The position numbers and the translations under genes are program-made. Shown piece after piece: positions 56,613 to 62,216 of a stretch of DNA of 62,216 nucleotides. The stretch covers positions 1 through 62,216 of IMG/VR virus record IMGVR_UViG_3300046357_000001; one strand, given 5' to 3'. Under the pieces are notes generated by a model that searched no databases, had not been told where the DNA came from, and was given only the letters and a program-made list of their open reading frames with translations. This DNA is from a virus. Position 1 is the first letter of the stretch; the number at the start of each line of letters is the position of its first letter.

Positions 56613-56780
56613 TCAACCTGCTACCACCTCCTTCATCAACTGCAACCCTGTCTGGTTGGCTAGTGTCAGGATGAGCGCCATCGTCAGCTCATCGAACTCT
56701 ACGTCTGTCTGCACCTCTGGCTGTTGCACGAGCATGGCCACAACCTTGCCGTCTGCTGTCTTTATGATTACTGTTTTCAT
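56613..56780 (-). CDS. Small early protein
   Basis: A 55-residue protein (MKTVIIKTADGKVVAMLVQQ...), ending LMKEVVAG. The initial beta hairpin and following helix look protein-like. Its start overlaps the preceding stop by ATGA (56777-56780). A palindrome lies 29 bases past the stop. Confidence 0.6.
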   Translation of the reverse strand: MKTVIIKTADGKVVAMLVQQPEVQTDVEFDELTMALILTLANQTGLQLMKEVVAG

Positions 56781-56935
56781 GCTGTCTCTCCTTGTGTTGA
56801 TTCTTCGATTACCCTGAACTCAAGCTGTTCCCATTCCCCCCACCTGTACTCAGCGTCATAGTACGCGCCGTTGTAGCAACGTGGGTCGTTCAAGTGCAGT
56901 TGTTTACTGCGTGTCATCATTCCGTATGTCTGCAT
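56777..56935 (-). CDS. Small early protein, Tyr/Trp-rich
   Basis: A ~52-residue protein from ATG at 56935 (GGAGATAGAG upstream); the sequence LNDPRCYNGAYYDAEYRWGEW is rich in aromatic residues. Earlier in-frame starts (56947, 57010) are possible. Unknown function. Confidence 0.5.
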   Translation of the reverse strand: MQTYGMMTRSKQLHLNDPRCYNGAYYDAEYRWGEWEQLEFRVIEESTQGETA

Positions 56936-57019
56936 CTCTATCTCCATCGGCCAGTACAGGGAAGGTATGCGGCTTGGCCAGCTCCGCACACCCTTGGTGC
57001 TATGTAGCACCGAAAATCT

Positions 57020-57036
57020 CGGGTCACAGTGACCCG
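57020..57036. repeat. Palindrome CGGGTCACNGTGACCCG, copy 2
   Basis: CGGGTCACAGTGACCCG, downstream (leftward) of the 57043 stop. Perfect 17-bp palindrome. Confidence 0.8.
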
Positions 57037-57042
57037 TTATCG

Positions 57043-57207
57043 CTAAACACCCGTCACCCTTTGAAGAACCCCGCCAGCTTTCGCCCGCATTTGTGCTCGT
57101 CTATGACGCGATGCGCCCAGTAGTTGTGGGTTGCCCGACCTATCTCCATGCCGCGCCAGTGACCACACTTGGTAGTCGCATTCGGTATACCCGCATTGTC
57201 GTTTCAT
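57043..57207 (-). CDS. Small Arg/Cys-rich ORF, frame ambiguous
   Basis: A 54-codon frame from ATG 57207, overlapping the previous stop (ATGA). The neighbouring frame in the same stretch reads KCGHWRGMEIGRATHNYWAH and VIDEHKCGRKLAGFFKG to a stop, which is more protein-like. Either a frameshift or the wrong frame is annotated; the real product is uncertain. Confidence 0.4.
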   Translation of the reverse strand: MKRQCGYTECDYQVWSLARHGDRSGNPQLLGASRHRRAQMRAKAGGVLQRVTGV

Positions 57208-57935
57208 GATTCCTCCACGTTGTTGAAAAACCCATGCCACGTCACCGGCACGGCATCGCCTGCCTTCATGTCTGATATCCACACGATAGCCTGTTTGATG
57301 TTAGACACGGCGGTATTCGCTTGGTCTATCTTGTCGTAGATACCCGCCATTTCAGCGGCTTGCACCTTGCGTATGGCTACATCCAGCTCCTTATTGGTAC
57401 GCAAGGTCAGGCGTTCATGCAACCCCGCCCATAACGGCTTAGGTATAACCCGTTCGAAGGGTAGTTTCTTCTTGGCCTTGAGCTTGTAGGGTATGGCATC
57501 GAACATCTGCGCTATCGTTAGCTTCTTGGATGGGCTAAGCCAGTCCGTCCAGTGCGCCCCATTGTTTGGGCGATTGTTTGCCTTGGCTATTTGATAGGGC
57601 GTGAACGCTTGCTTGTGTTGTTCGAGGGTCATTTTGCCCACCAAATTGTCGAGGCACGCTATGTACGCACTCAGTGCAAGGTGTCTCTCTTTCGAGGCTT
57701 GGTACTTGAGCAACCCATAAACAACCTTGCGCTCGTACTTCAACGGCGACATCAACTCATCCCACATACGGCTGTGCTGATGATTCTTCCCGCGCTCAAC
57801 ACGCAACTCCGCTTTCTGCTCAGCAATGATGCGGATTATTTCCCCGCTTGCCATTGGTGGGAGCTTGCGTTTGAGCAGGTGGTTTCTTAGTTCATTTTCG
57901 GTGAGCTTCATGTAATGACGGTAGCGCAACTTCAT
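57204..57935 (-). CDS. Early hypothetical protein, helical
   Basis: A 243-residue protein with charged helices throughout (ENELRNHLLKRKLPPMASGE..., RTNKELDVAIRKVQAAEMAG) and VTWHGFFNNVEES at the end. An upstream ATG (57935) or the internal one at 57911 could be the start. It is preceded by an extended -10-like promoter at 57966. No family recognised. Confidence 0.65.
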   Translation of the reverse strand: MKLRYRHYMKLTENELRNHLLKRKLPPMASGEIIRIIAEQKAELRVERGKNHQHSRMWDELMSPLKYERKVVYGLLKYQASKERHLALSAYIACLDNLVGKMTLEQHKQAFTPYQIAKANNRPNNGAHWTDWLSPSKKLTIAQMFDAIPYKLKAKKKLPFERVIPKPLWAGLHERLTLRTNKELDVAIRKVQAAEMAGIYDKIDQANTAVSNIKQAIVWISDMKAGDAVPVTWHGFFNNVEES

Positions 57936-57965
57936 GATTAATCTTTCGCAGTGACAGGATGAGAC

Positions 57966-57974
57966 ATTTTAGCA
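57966..57974 (-). promoter_or_regulatory. Extended -10 promoter candidate
   Basis: On the leftward strand TGCTAAAAT (57974-57966), an extended -10 (TGnTAnAAT). A -35-like sequence is weak. It lies 31 bases before the 57935 start. Confidence 0.4.
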
Positions 57975-58300
57975 TGTAAAGTGTCCAGAGTATTCTTAGT
58001 GGCTACCAACCTAGACAGGCTGTGTGCCGCATAAACGCTTGGTTGTGTGGGTATACCGTCCTAGGTATCTATCGTTTTGAGAATGAGCCATTACCCAAAG
58101 ACAAAAAGAGCAAGGCTTACGGGAAAAGGCGGGCTTGTCCAGATATGAACATCCCCCTATATATAAATAGATTTAAAAAGATATATATATAGGACGCTTT
58201 TCGACGCTCGCCAGTGTTCATGCGGGGTGTGGCTTGTCTAGGTTGGTAGCCAGTTGGAATAATGACGGATACCCTCGGACAACCATCATTATTCCCGATT

Positions 58301-58317
58301 CGGGTCACGGTGACCCG
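58301..58317. repeat. Palindrome CGGGTCACNGTGACCCG, copy 3
   Basis: CGGGTCACGGTGACCCG, two bases past the stop (leftward) of the 58320 gene. Perfect palindrome. Confidence 0.8.
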
Positions 58318-58319
58318 AT

Positions 58320-58538
58320 TTACCACAAGGGTAGCTGTGCTGGCACAGCCTTCGACCAGCGCACGTAGTCAGGTTGGTCTTTGAACACGACGCCCATACG
58401 CTCGGGCGAGTGCCGCTTGAAGACGTATACGAGGCACTGTGTGCCGCCGTTGGGGTAGTAGTGTTGCACCCAGTAGTGGTGCGTGCCGATGGTGACTGCG
58501 CCTATGTCTTCAATGCGTGGGGCGTGTAGAGTTCGCAT
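58320..58538 (-). CDS. Small early protein
   Basis: A 72-residue protein, MRTLHAPRIEDIGAVTIGTH..., with VFKRHSPERMGVVFKDQPDY near the end. ATG at 58538 has AGGAGAATAACC upstream, so the longer His/Arg-rich in-frame extension from 58775 is rejected. Unknown. Confidence 0.65.
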   Translation of the reverse strand: MRTLHAPRIEDIGAVTIGTHHYWVQHYYPNGGTQCLVYVFKRHSPERMGVVFKDQPDYVRWSKAVPAQLPLW

Positions 58539-58540
58539 GG

Positions 58541-58714
58541 TTATTCTCCTGTGAATGTGAAAGCGGCGCAGAGGTTGACGCCTGCAGCTACGAGCATGGC
58601 TTGGTTTAGGTAGCCGTCCCCTTCGACGCCAATGATGATGAGGGTTGCGCCTAATAGCGCGGTGATGATTGATTGGATGCGGGTCATGGTGTAGGTTTGA
58701 GTGTGGTATGACAT
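58541..58714 (-). CDS. Small two-segment membrane protein
   Basis: A 57-residue protein (MSYHTQTYTMTRIQSIITAL..., LIIIGV, then GYLNQAMLVAAGVNLCAAF) with two hydrophobic stretches. GAAAG lies before the ATG at 58714. The half-site TTGGACA of the operator motif is at 58729-58736, just upstream. Role unknown. Confidence 0.55.
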   Translation of the reverse strand: MSYHTQTYTMTRIQSIITALLGATLIIIGVEGDGYLNQAMLVAAGVNLCAAFTFTGE

Positions 58715-58786
58715 AGGTTTCTTTCAGAGTTGGACAATATTTGAAACACCGCGAGACCCTCGCATTCAGAGCCACGCGGAGAATTT

Positions 58787-58803
58787 CGGGTCACAGTGAC
58801 CCG
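58787..58803. repeat. Palindrome CGGGTCACNGTGACCCG, copy 4
   Basis: CGGGTCACAGTGACCCG, one base past the stop (leftward) of the 58805 gene. Perfect palindrome. Confidence 0.8.
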
Positions 58804-58804
58804 A

Positions 58805-59176
58805 TTAGAGAGCTTTGATGACGGCGCGCTGCTGCGCGGCAGTCAGCTTGCCCATAGCCTTAATCATGGCTGCAACGGGGTCGTGTTCTTTCTTGGCACT
58901 GACGGCGCGGCGTGTAGTTCCAGCCATCATGTGCATCACGTCACGCACGACGGTCTTGGTTGTCTCGTATTTCTTGTGGCTAGAGTCGAGCGTAACCTTG
59001 CCATTGGCCTTCACATTGAATGATGCGCCGGTCTTGGCACATGCCCATTCGATCGTGACGTCACGGGCCGTCTCAAGCGTGTATCCTGCCTTATGCATAC
59101 CGTCTATAAGCGTGACGCGGCTATCCGCGAAGGTGTCGAGTACTTTGAATGCTTGGGTCTTGTTTGCGTTTGTCAT
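58805..59176 (-). CDS. Early hypothetical protein (first of leftward module)
   Basis: A 123-residue basic protein (FKVLDTFADSRVTLIDGMHK..., then KKYETTKTVVRDVMHMMAGT), ending KLTAAQQRAVIKAL. It is the most promoter-proximal leftward gene, so is probably expressed first; no family recognised. Confidence 0.68.
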   Translation of the reverse strand: MTNANKTQAFKVLDTFADSRVTLIDGMHKAGYTLETARDVTIEWACAKTGASFNVKANGKVTLDSSHKKYETTKTVVRDVMHMMAGTTRRAVSAKKEHDPVAAMIKAMGKLTAAQQRAVIKAL

Positions 59177-59267
59177 GGTGTTACCTATTGAGTTAAGTTA
59201 ATGCGGCAAGAGCTATCCCCTACCGCTAACTCTATTGTGTGGAAGGGGGAACTATGGCGTTATGAAT

Positions 59268-59284
59268 CGGGTCACTGTGACCTC
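59268..59284. repeat. Palindrome copy 5 (degenerate)
   Basis: CGGGTCACTGTGACCTC; the right arm has lost two matching bases. Lies upstream of the 59176 gene. Confidence 0.65.
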
Positions 59285-59460
59285 CACCACGGGGGTACAA
59301 CCCCTTTTAGAGGACGTAGGGCATTGCCGCCATAAACACTGTTTTGCAACCATCCTGAGTATTTCTGTAGTTCTTTATAACTAAGCCAATCCAGGACACC
59401 ACCCCCTATCAAAACTTTGCCCCTACCCAAAAAATTTCTAGAAAATTTAGAAAAACCTCG

Positions 59461-59476
59461 TGTCTAACGATGTACA
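59461..59476. promoter_or_regulatory. Operator-like site C
   Basis: TGTCTAACGATGTACA, third copy of the TGTCTAANGNTGKACA pattern. It overlaps TGTACACT (59471-59478), a box also found at promoters before 41286 and 59794. Located in the early control gap. Confidence 0.55.
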
Positions 59477-59574
59477 CTGTGGATGTCGGTGGCCAATGGA
59501 GAGGCTTGGCTTAAATGAGGAGCTGTTGGCAGCACGCGAAAGCGGAAAAGAGGAACTACCAGCCGACAACACCT

Positions 59575-59650
59575 TGGCATATAGCTCAGTTGGTAGAGCG
59601 CCGGACTGTTAATCCGTAGGTCCTTGGTTCGAGCCCAAGTTTGCCAGCCA
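59575..59650 (+). tRNA. tRNA-Asn (GTT)
   Basis: A 76-base cloverleaf: acceptor TGGCATA (59575-59581) pairs with TTTGCCA (59140 offset region, 59640-59646) with one mismatch; D-arm GCTC...GAGC; anticodon loop CTGTTAA with GTT at 59608-59610; T-arm CTTGG-TTCGAGC-CCAAG; the 3' GCCA is encoded (59647-59650). It lies just upstream of the small terminase gene. Phage tRNAs can supplement the host pool. Confidence 0.93.
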
Positions 59651-59660
59651 AACAAAAAAA

Positions 59661-59688
59661 AACCCCCGGCCATTTCTGACTGGGGGTT
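59661..59688 (-). terminator. Leftward intrinsic terminator
   Basis: On the leftward strand AACCCCC...GGGGGTT (arms 59688-59682 and 59667-59661) is followed by a run of Ts (complement of the A-tract at 59652-59660). It would stop leftward read-through toward the tRNA; rightward it lacks a T-run. Confidence 0.75.
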
Positions 59689-59724
59689 GAAGAGTCCGGA
59701 AAGACCCGTAGGAGAAGCAACAGC

Positions 59725-59754
59725 TTGCGCCGCCACCGGAAGTTAGTGTACACT
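59725..59754 (+). promoter_or_regulatory. Promoter-like element before terminase genes
   Basis: TTGCGC (59725-59730), 18 bases, then TACACT (59749-59754) preceded by TTAGTG. It is 40 bases from the small terminase start and shares boxes with the 7299-7327 element. Candidate late promoter. Confidence 0.5.
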
Positions 59755-59793
59755 CCGGCATCGGGTAACGCAACCCGCCCCCATTAGGAAAAA

Positions 59794-60435
59794 ATGCTGG
59801 ACCACTTGTTAGATTTTGAGCCCCCAGTGCACGAGCACTCGGCGAAGGCGGTTAAACCTTTGGAGAAGATTTCTCCCGAGGCGACACTCAATGCTCAAGT
59901 TAACACAACCGCTTGGCTCGAAAAGCTAGGCGTAGACGACGATGACAAGGCGCTCAAAGAAGCCAACGCCAAGGCTGCACAAAAAGTTTTTACTGCGTTG
60001 TCTACCAACGCATCCGTGACTGACACGAAAAATCAGCTCACCCAGATCAAGACGCCAGAGGCCGTGCGCCACTTGGTGGCTATGCTGTCAGCATACGATT
60101 GGGAGTTTGTAGAGCAAGCCAAGAACTTGCGCGGCATGGCCGTGGCAAAGATTCTTGAAGAGACGAACCATCCTGACGCCCGCATCCGGCTTAAAGCTCT
60201 GGACATGCTGGGACGCATCACGGAGGTGGCACTGTTCACGGAACGCATCGAGGTCAAGAAGACCGACATGGCCGACCACGAGATCGACGCTAGGATCAAA
60301 GAGAAACTCAACCGTTTCATGGGCGTAGTGGATGTCGAGGACGTGTACGAAAATCGCCCAGAAATCGACACGTCGGCGGAACATGTTGATAAGAACGACA
60401 CAAATGAACCTGAACAAGCTCAACCTGACGCCTAA
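59794..60435 (+). CDS. Small terminase subunit
   Basis: A 213-residue protein directly upstream of the large terminase, overlapping its start by 32 bases. Residues ~55-165 are helical and carry conserved-looking segments (AVRHLVAMLSAYDWEFVEQA, RLKALDMLGRITEVALF); the ends are acidic. Small terminases recognise the pac or cos DNA and regulate the motor. AGGAAAAA precedes the ATG at 59794. Identified by position and helical character. Confidence 0.8.
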   Translation: MLDHLLDFEPPVHEHSAKAVKPLEKISPEATLNAQVNTTAWLEKLGVDDDDKALKEANAKAAQKVFTALSTNASVTDTKNQLTQIKTPEAVRHLVAMLSAYDWEFVEQAKNLRGMAVAKILEETNHPDARIRLKALDMLGRITEVALFTERIEVKKTDMADHEIDARIKEKLNRFMGVVDVEDVYENRPEIDTSAEHVDKNDTNEPEQAQPDA

Positions 60436-61942
60436 AGAAGCGCAGGCTCTCCAGCTTGCACTGCCGTCGATGACGGTAGCGGAGAAAATCGAGCTGATGG
60501 ATATGCTGGAGGAACGCGAACGCCGCGCCTCGATGTACGGTGCCCGTGGGAACATGTTGGACTTTGCCAAGCACGTCTATCCCGGCTTCAAAGTTGGGCC
60601 ACAGCACAGAAAACTGGCCAAAATATTCCAAGATGTGATCGACGGCAAGAAAAAGCGCGTCATCATCAACATCGCGCCACGTATGGGTAAGTCTGAGTTC
60701 AGCTCATACCTGTTTCCTGCCTACTTTTTAGGCAATTTCCCCAACAAGAAGATCATCATGGGCACCCACACTGCGGGCTTGTCCGAGGATTTTGGCCGTC
60801 GGGTCCGTAACTTGCTGGGCACCGAGGACTACCGTGAAGTCTTTAAGAACACTGAGATTGCGTCCGACCAGAGCGCTGCTGGCAAGTGGTCTACAAGCGC
60901 TGGCGGTCAGTACTATGCTGCTGGTGTTGGGGGCGCTCTTGCTGGCCGTGGTGCTGACTTGTTCGTTATTGATGATCCACACTCGGAGCAGGACGTCAAA
61001 ATCAACTCGCGTCTAGCGTTTGACACTGCGTGGTCTTGGTTCCAGACTGGCCCGTTGCAGCGTCTGATGCCGGGCGGGGCGATCATCGTCATCATGACTC
61101 GTTGGTCGAAGCTAGACTTGACCGGCCGGTTGATCGAGTACCAGACCAAGAACCCCGAGTCTATACCTTGGGAGATCGTGGAGCTGCCGGCCATCCTGAA
61201 TGAAGGCACGGAGAATGAGAAGTCCCTCTGGCCGGAGCAGTGGCCGTTGGCCACATTGAAGGCAACCAAGGCCTCGATCGACCCGCAGTACTGGAACGCC
61301 CAGTACATGCAGCAGCCCACGTCTAATAATGCAGCGATCATCTCCCGTAAGAGCTGGCGCATCTGGGAGAGTGACGAACCGCCACGTTGCGACTACATCA
61401 TCCAGTCGTGGGATACCGCGTTCGAGACCAAGACCACATCTGACTACTCAGCCTGCACCACGTGGGGGGTCTTCTACAACGAGGAAGAGAACAACACGCC
61501 CCAAGTAATACTGCTGGATGCCTTCAAAGACCGCATGACGTTCCCCGACTTGAAAATATCGGCGCTTAAGCACTACAAAGAGTGGGAACCAGACGCGTTC
61601 ATTATTGAGAAGAAGGCATCCGGTGGCCCTTTGATCCAAGAGTTGCGCAACATGGGCATACCGGTGCAGGAGTTCAGCCCGTCCCGTGGCAACGACAAAG
61701 TTGTCCGTGTAAACGCCATTGCGGACCTGTTTGCATCTGGGACTGTGTGGGCACCGGACACCCGCTGGGCACGGGAAGTGATTGAAGAAGTGGCGTCGTT
61801 CCCGAACGGCGACCACGACGACTACGTTGATACCACCAGTCAAGCCCTATTAAGGTTTAGACAAGGGGGCTTCATTTCTTTAGAATCGGACGAACGCGAT
61901 GAACCGAAGATGTTCCGCCGCCGTACCCACGCATACTATTAA
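60404..61942 (+). CDS. Large terminase subunit (packaging ATPase/nuclease)
   Basis: A 512-residue motor protein from ATG 60404, overlapping the small subunit. Walker A APRMGKS (91-97), Walker B LFVIDDP (186-192, Asp190/Asp191) and coupling motif IVIMTRW (228-234) make up the ATPase. The C-terminal nuclease has SWDTAF (Asp337), FIIEKK (Glu402) and GDHDDYVD (470-476), an RNase H-like fold. It pumps DNA into the procapsid and cuts it. A second, partial copy with one amino-acid difference lies at 1-309. An upstream in-frame start (60332) is deeper in the small terminase gene and lacks support. Confidence 0.95.
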   Translation: MNLNKLNLTPKEAQALQLALPSMTVAEKIELMDMLEERERRASMYGARGNMLDFAKHVYPGFKVGPQHRKLAKIFQDVIDGKKKRVIINIAPRMGKSEFSSYLFPAYFLGNFPNKKIIMGTHTAGLSEDFGRRVRNLLGTEDYREVFKNTEIASDQSAAGKWSTSAGGQYYAAGVGGALAGRGADLFVIDDPHSEQDVKINSRLAFDTAWSWFQTGPLQRLMPGGAIIVIMTRWSKLDLTGRLIEYQTKNPESIPWEIVELPAILNEGTENEKSLWPEQWPLATLKATKASIDPQYWNAQYMQQPTSNNAAIISRKSWRIWESDEPPRCDYIIQSWDTAFETKTTSDYSACTTWGVFYNEEENNTPQVILLDAFKDRMTFPDLKISALKHYKEWEPDAFIIEKKASGGPLIQELRNMGIPVQEFSPSRGNDKVVRVNAIADLFASGTVWAPDTRWAREVIEEVASFPNGDHDDYVDTTSQALLRFRQGGFISLESDERDEPKMFRRRTHAYY

Positions 61943-62216
61943 GGACCACCATGGCCATCGACAAATCCCTGTACCAAGCCCCTGCGGGCATTGACTCTCT
62001 ATCGCAAGATGAGGAGCCGATCGAAATCGAAATTGTTGATCCCGAAGAAGTCAACATTCACGCGGGTGACTTGGAGATCAGCATTGGCAAAGAAGAAGAC
62101 GGCGACGAAGGCTTCAATGACAACCTCGCCGAGTACATGGACGAAGGCGCCATGCAGTCACTGGCTGGTGAGCTGTCCGGTTCAATCGACCAAGACAAGG
62201 CCAGCCGCAAAGACTG
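61634..62216. repeat. Contig-end overlap, right copy
   Basis: Matches bases 1-587, but with differences in the portal start and some silent changes. Together they show that the window runs around the genome once. Confidence 0.85.
61951..62216 (+). CDS. Portal protein, N-terminal fragment (contig-end copy)
   Basis: First 88 codons of a portal gene cut by the window end. Starts MAIDKSLYQAPAGIDSLSQD, versus MAFDKALTQAPMGIDALAQD in the left copy; then identical apart from one missing Glu. The change cluster at the extreme N-terminus marks an allele difference rather than a separate gene. Confidence 0.9.
   Translation, partial: MAIDKSLYQAPAGIDSLSQDEEPIEIEIVDPEEVNIHAGDLEISIGKEEDGDEGFNDNLAEYMDEGAMQSLAGELSGSIDQDKASRKD

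Larger units (their letters stand above)
57936..58319. other. Non-coding control region with nested inverted repeats (candidate origin)
   Basis: A 384-base gap without convincing genes. GGCTACCAACCTAGACA (58001-58017) and its inverse (58235-58251) form 17-bp arms 217 bases apart. Inside, CCTATATATA (58156-58165) and TATATATAGG (58184-58193) flank an AT-only core. GGAATAATGA (58256-58265) and TCATTATTCC (58286-58295) form a hairpin, next to palindrome copy 3. Such an AT-rich core with nested repeats is what a phage replication origin or a regulatory hub looks like. The TGTCTAGGTTGG half also resembles the operator-like 16-mer. Confidence 0.5.
59177..59574. other. Non-coding early/late control gap
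   Basis: About 400 bases without a credible gene. It holds palindrome copy 5 (59268), a small GGGG-TACAA-CCCC hairpin followed by TTTT (59292-59308, weak terminator), an AT-rich tract (59429-59455) and operator-like site C (59461). It separates the leftward early module from the tRNA/terminase side and probably contains the main early promoters. Confidence 0.6.

Noticed and set aside
58117-58326. 69-codon leftward ORF over the AT-rich region
   Set aside because: It runs through the inverted repeats and AT core (IYIFLNLFIY) with no ribosome-binding site; the region looks non-coding.
59464-59736. Leftward 90-codon ORF across the tRNA
   Set aside because: Its middle (WARTKDLRINSPALYQLSYMP) is the well-known artefact produced by translating the antisense strand of a tRNA gene.
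1-62216. CRISPR arrays, integrase, CI-type repressor
   Set aside because: No regularly spaced direct repeats and no tyrosine or serine recombinase motifs were found; the HTH protein alone is not evidence for lysogeny.

Overview
The window is essentially a complete genome of a tailed double-stranded DNA phage (Caudoviricetes), read as a contig slightly longer than one genome unit. Bases 1-587 and 61634-62216 are the same locus (end of the large terminase gene, start of the portal gene) with scattered differences, so the unit is about 61.63 kb, circular or circularly permuted, and the contig ends carry two strain alleles. There is no integrase, excisionase or CI-like repressor, so a lytic life style is likely. 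No tape-measure, tail-tube or sheath gene is visible, whereas a portal, two adaptor/neck-type proteins, fibre-like proteins and very large internal (ejection-type) proteins are. This suggests a podovirus-like particle. Gene content (DUF6321-like virion protein, GroES-like protein, giant polyvalent internal protein) resembles uncultured aquatic phages; a Gram-negative, possibly freshwater proteobacterial host is an inference, supported by a spanin pair and a GH19 endolysin.

Layout. (1) Rightward late module, from the tRNA/terminase region (59.6-61.9 kb) through the contig junction to 36.1 kb: terminase small and large subunits, portal, GroES-like protein, scaffold, decoration, major capsid, neck/adaptor, fibre-like and structural proteins, a lysis cassette (small membrane proteins, holin candidate, Rz with an Rz1 gene embedded in another frame, GH19 endolysin), then ejection-type proteins ending in a 2905-residue protein with an HELTH metallopeptidase motif. 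(2) Leftward early module, 36.1-59.2 kb: primase-helicase, HTH protein, ssDNA-binding protein, SNF2-type helicase, RecB-like nuclease, SprT-like metalloprotein, family A DNA polymerase, VRR-NUC, dNTP pyrophosphohydrolase-like protein and many small accessory proteins, mostly joined by ATGA overlaps. (3) A control region at 57.9-59.8 kb with inverted repeats, an AT-rich core (candidate origin), operator-like sites, tRNA-Asn and a terminator.

The most striking feature is a pair of inteins, one in the helicase (inserted in the Walker B/DEAH box) and one in DNA polymerase A (inserted in motif B). Neither intein has an in-frame homing endonuclease domain. Each instead carries a complete, recognisable endonuclease gene on the same strand in a different reading frame, lying wholly inside the intein DNA: a zinc-finger plus Vsr/DUF559-like nuclease in the helicase intein (+1 frame) and an HNH-family nuclease in the polymerase intein (+2 frame). 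In the helicase case the same bases that encode the nuclease C-terminus also encode the intein's C-terminal splicing blocks. Two independent cases in one genome, with different nuclease families and frames, suggest overprinting as a recurrent way to build a mobile intein. The genome also holds freestanding GIY-YIG and endonuclease VII-like genes, a small HNH gene and a truncated HNH-AP2 gene, so it is heavily loaded with mobile nucleases.

Regulation visible in the sequence: three copies of a 16-bp operator-like site (TGTCTAANGNTGKACA) at intergenic control points, five copies of a palindrome CGGGTCACNGTGACCCG between small early genes, and promoter-like TTGCSC-N16-18-TAYAYT elements preceded by TG.
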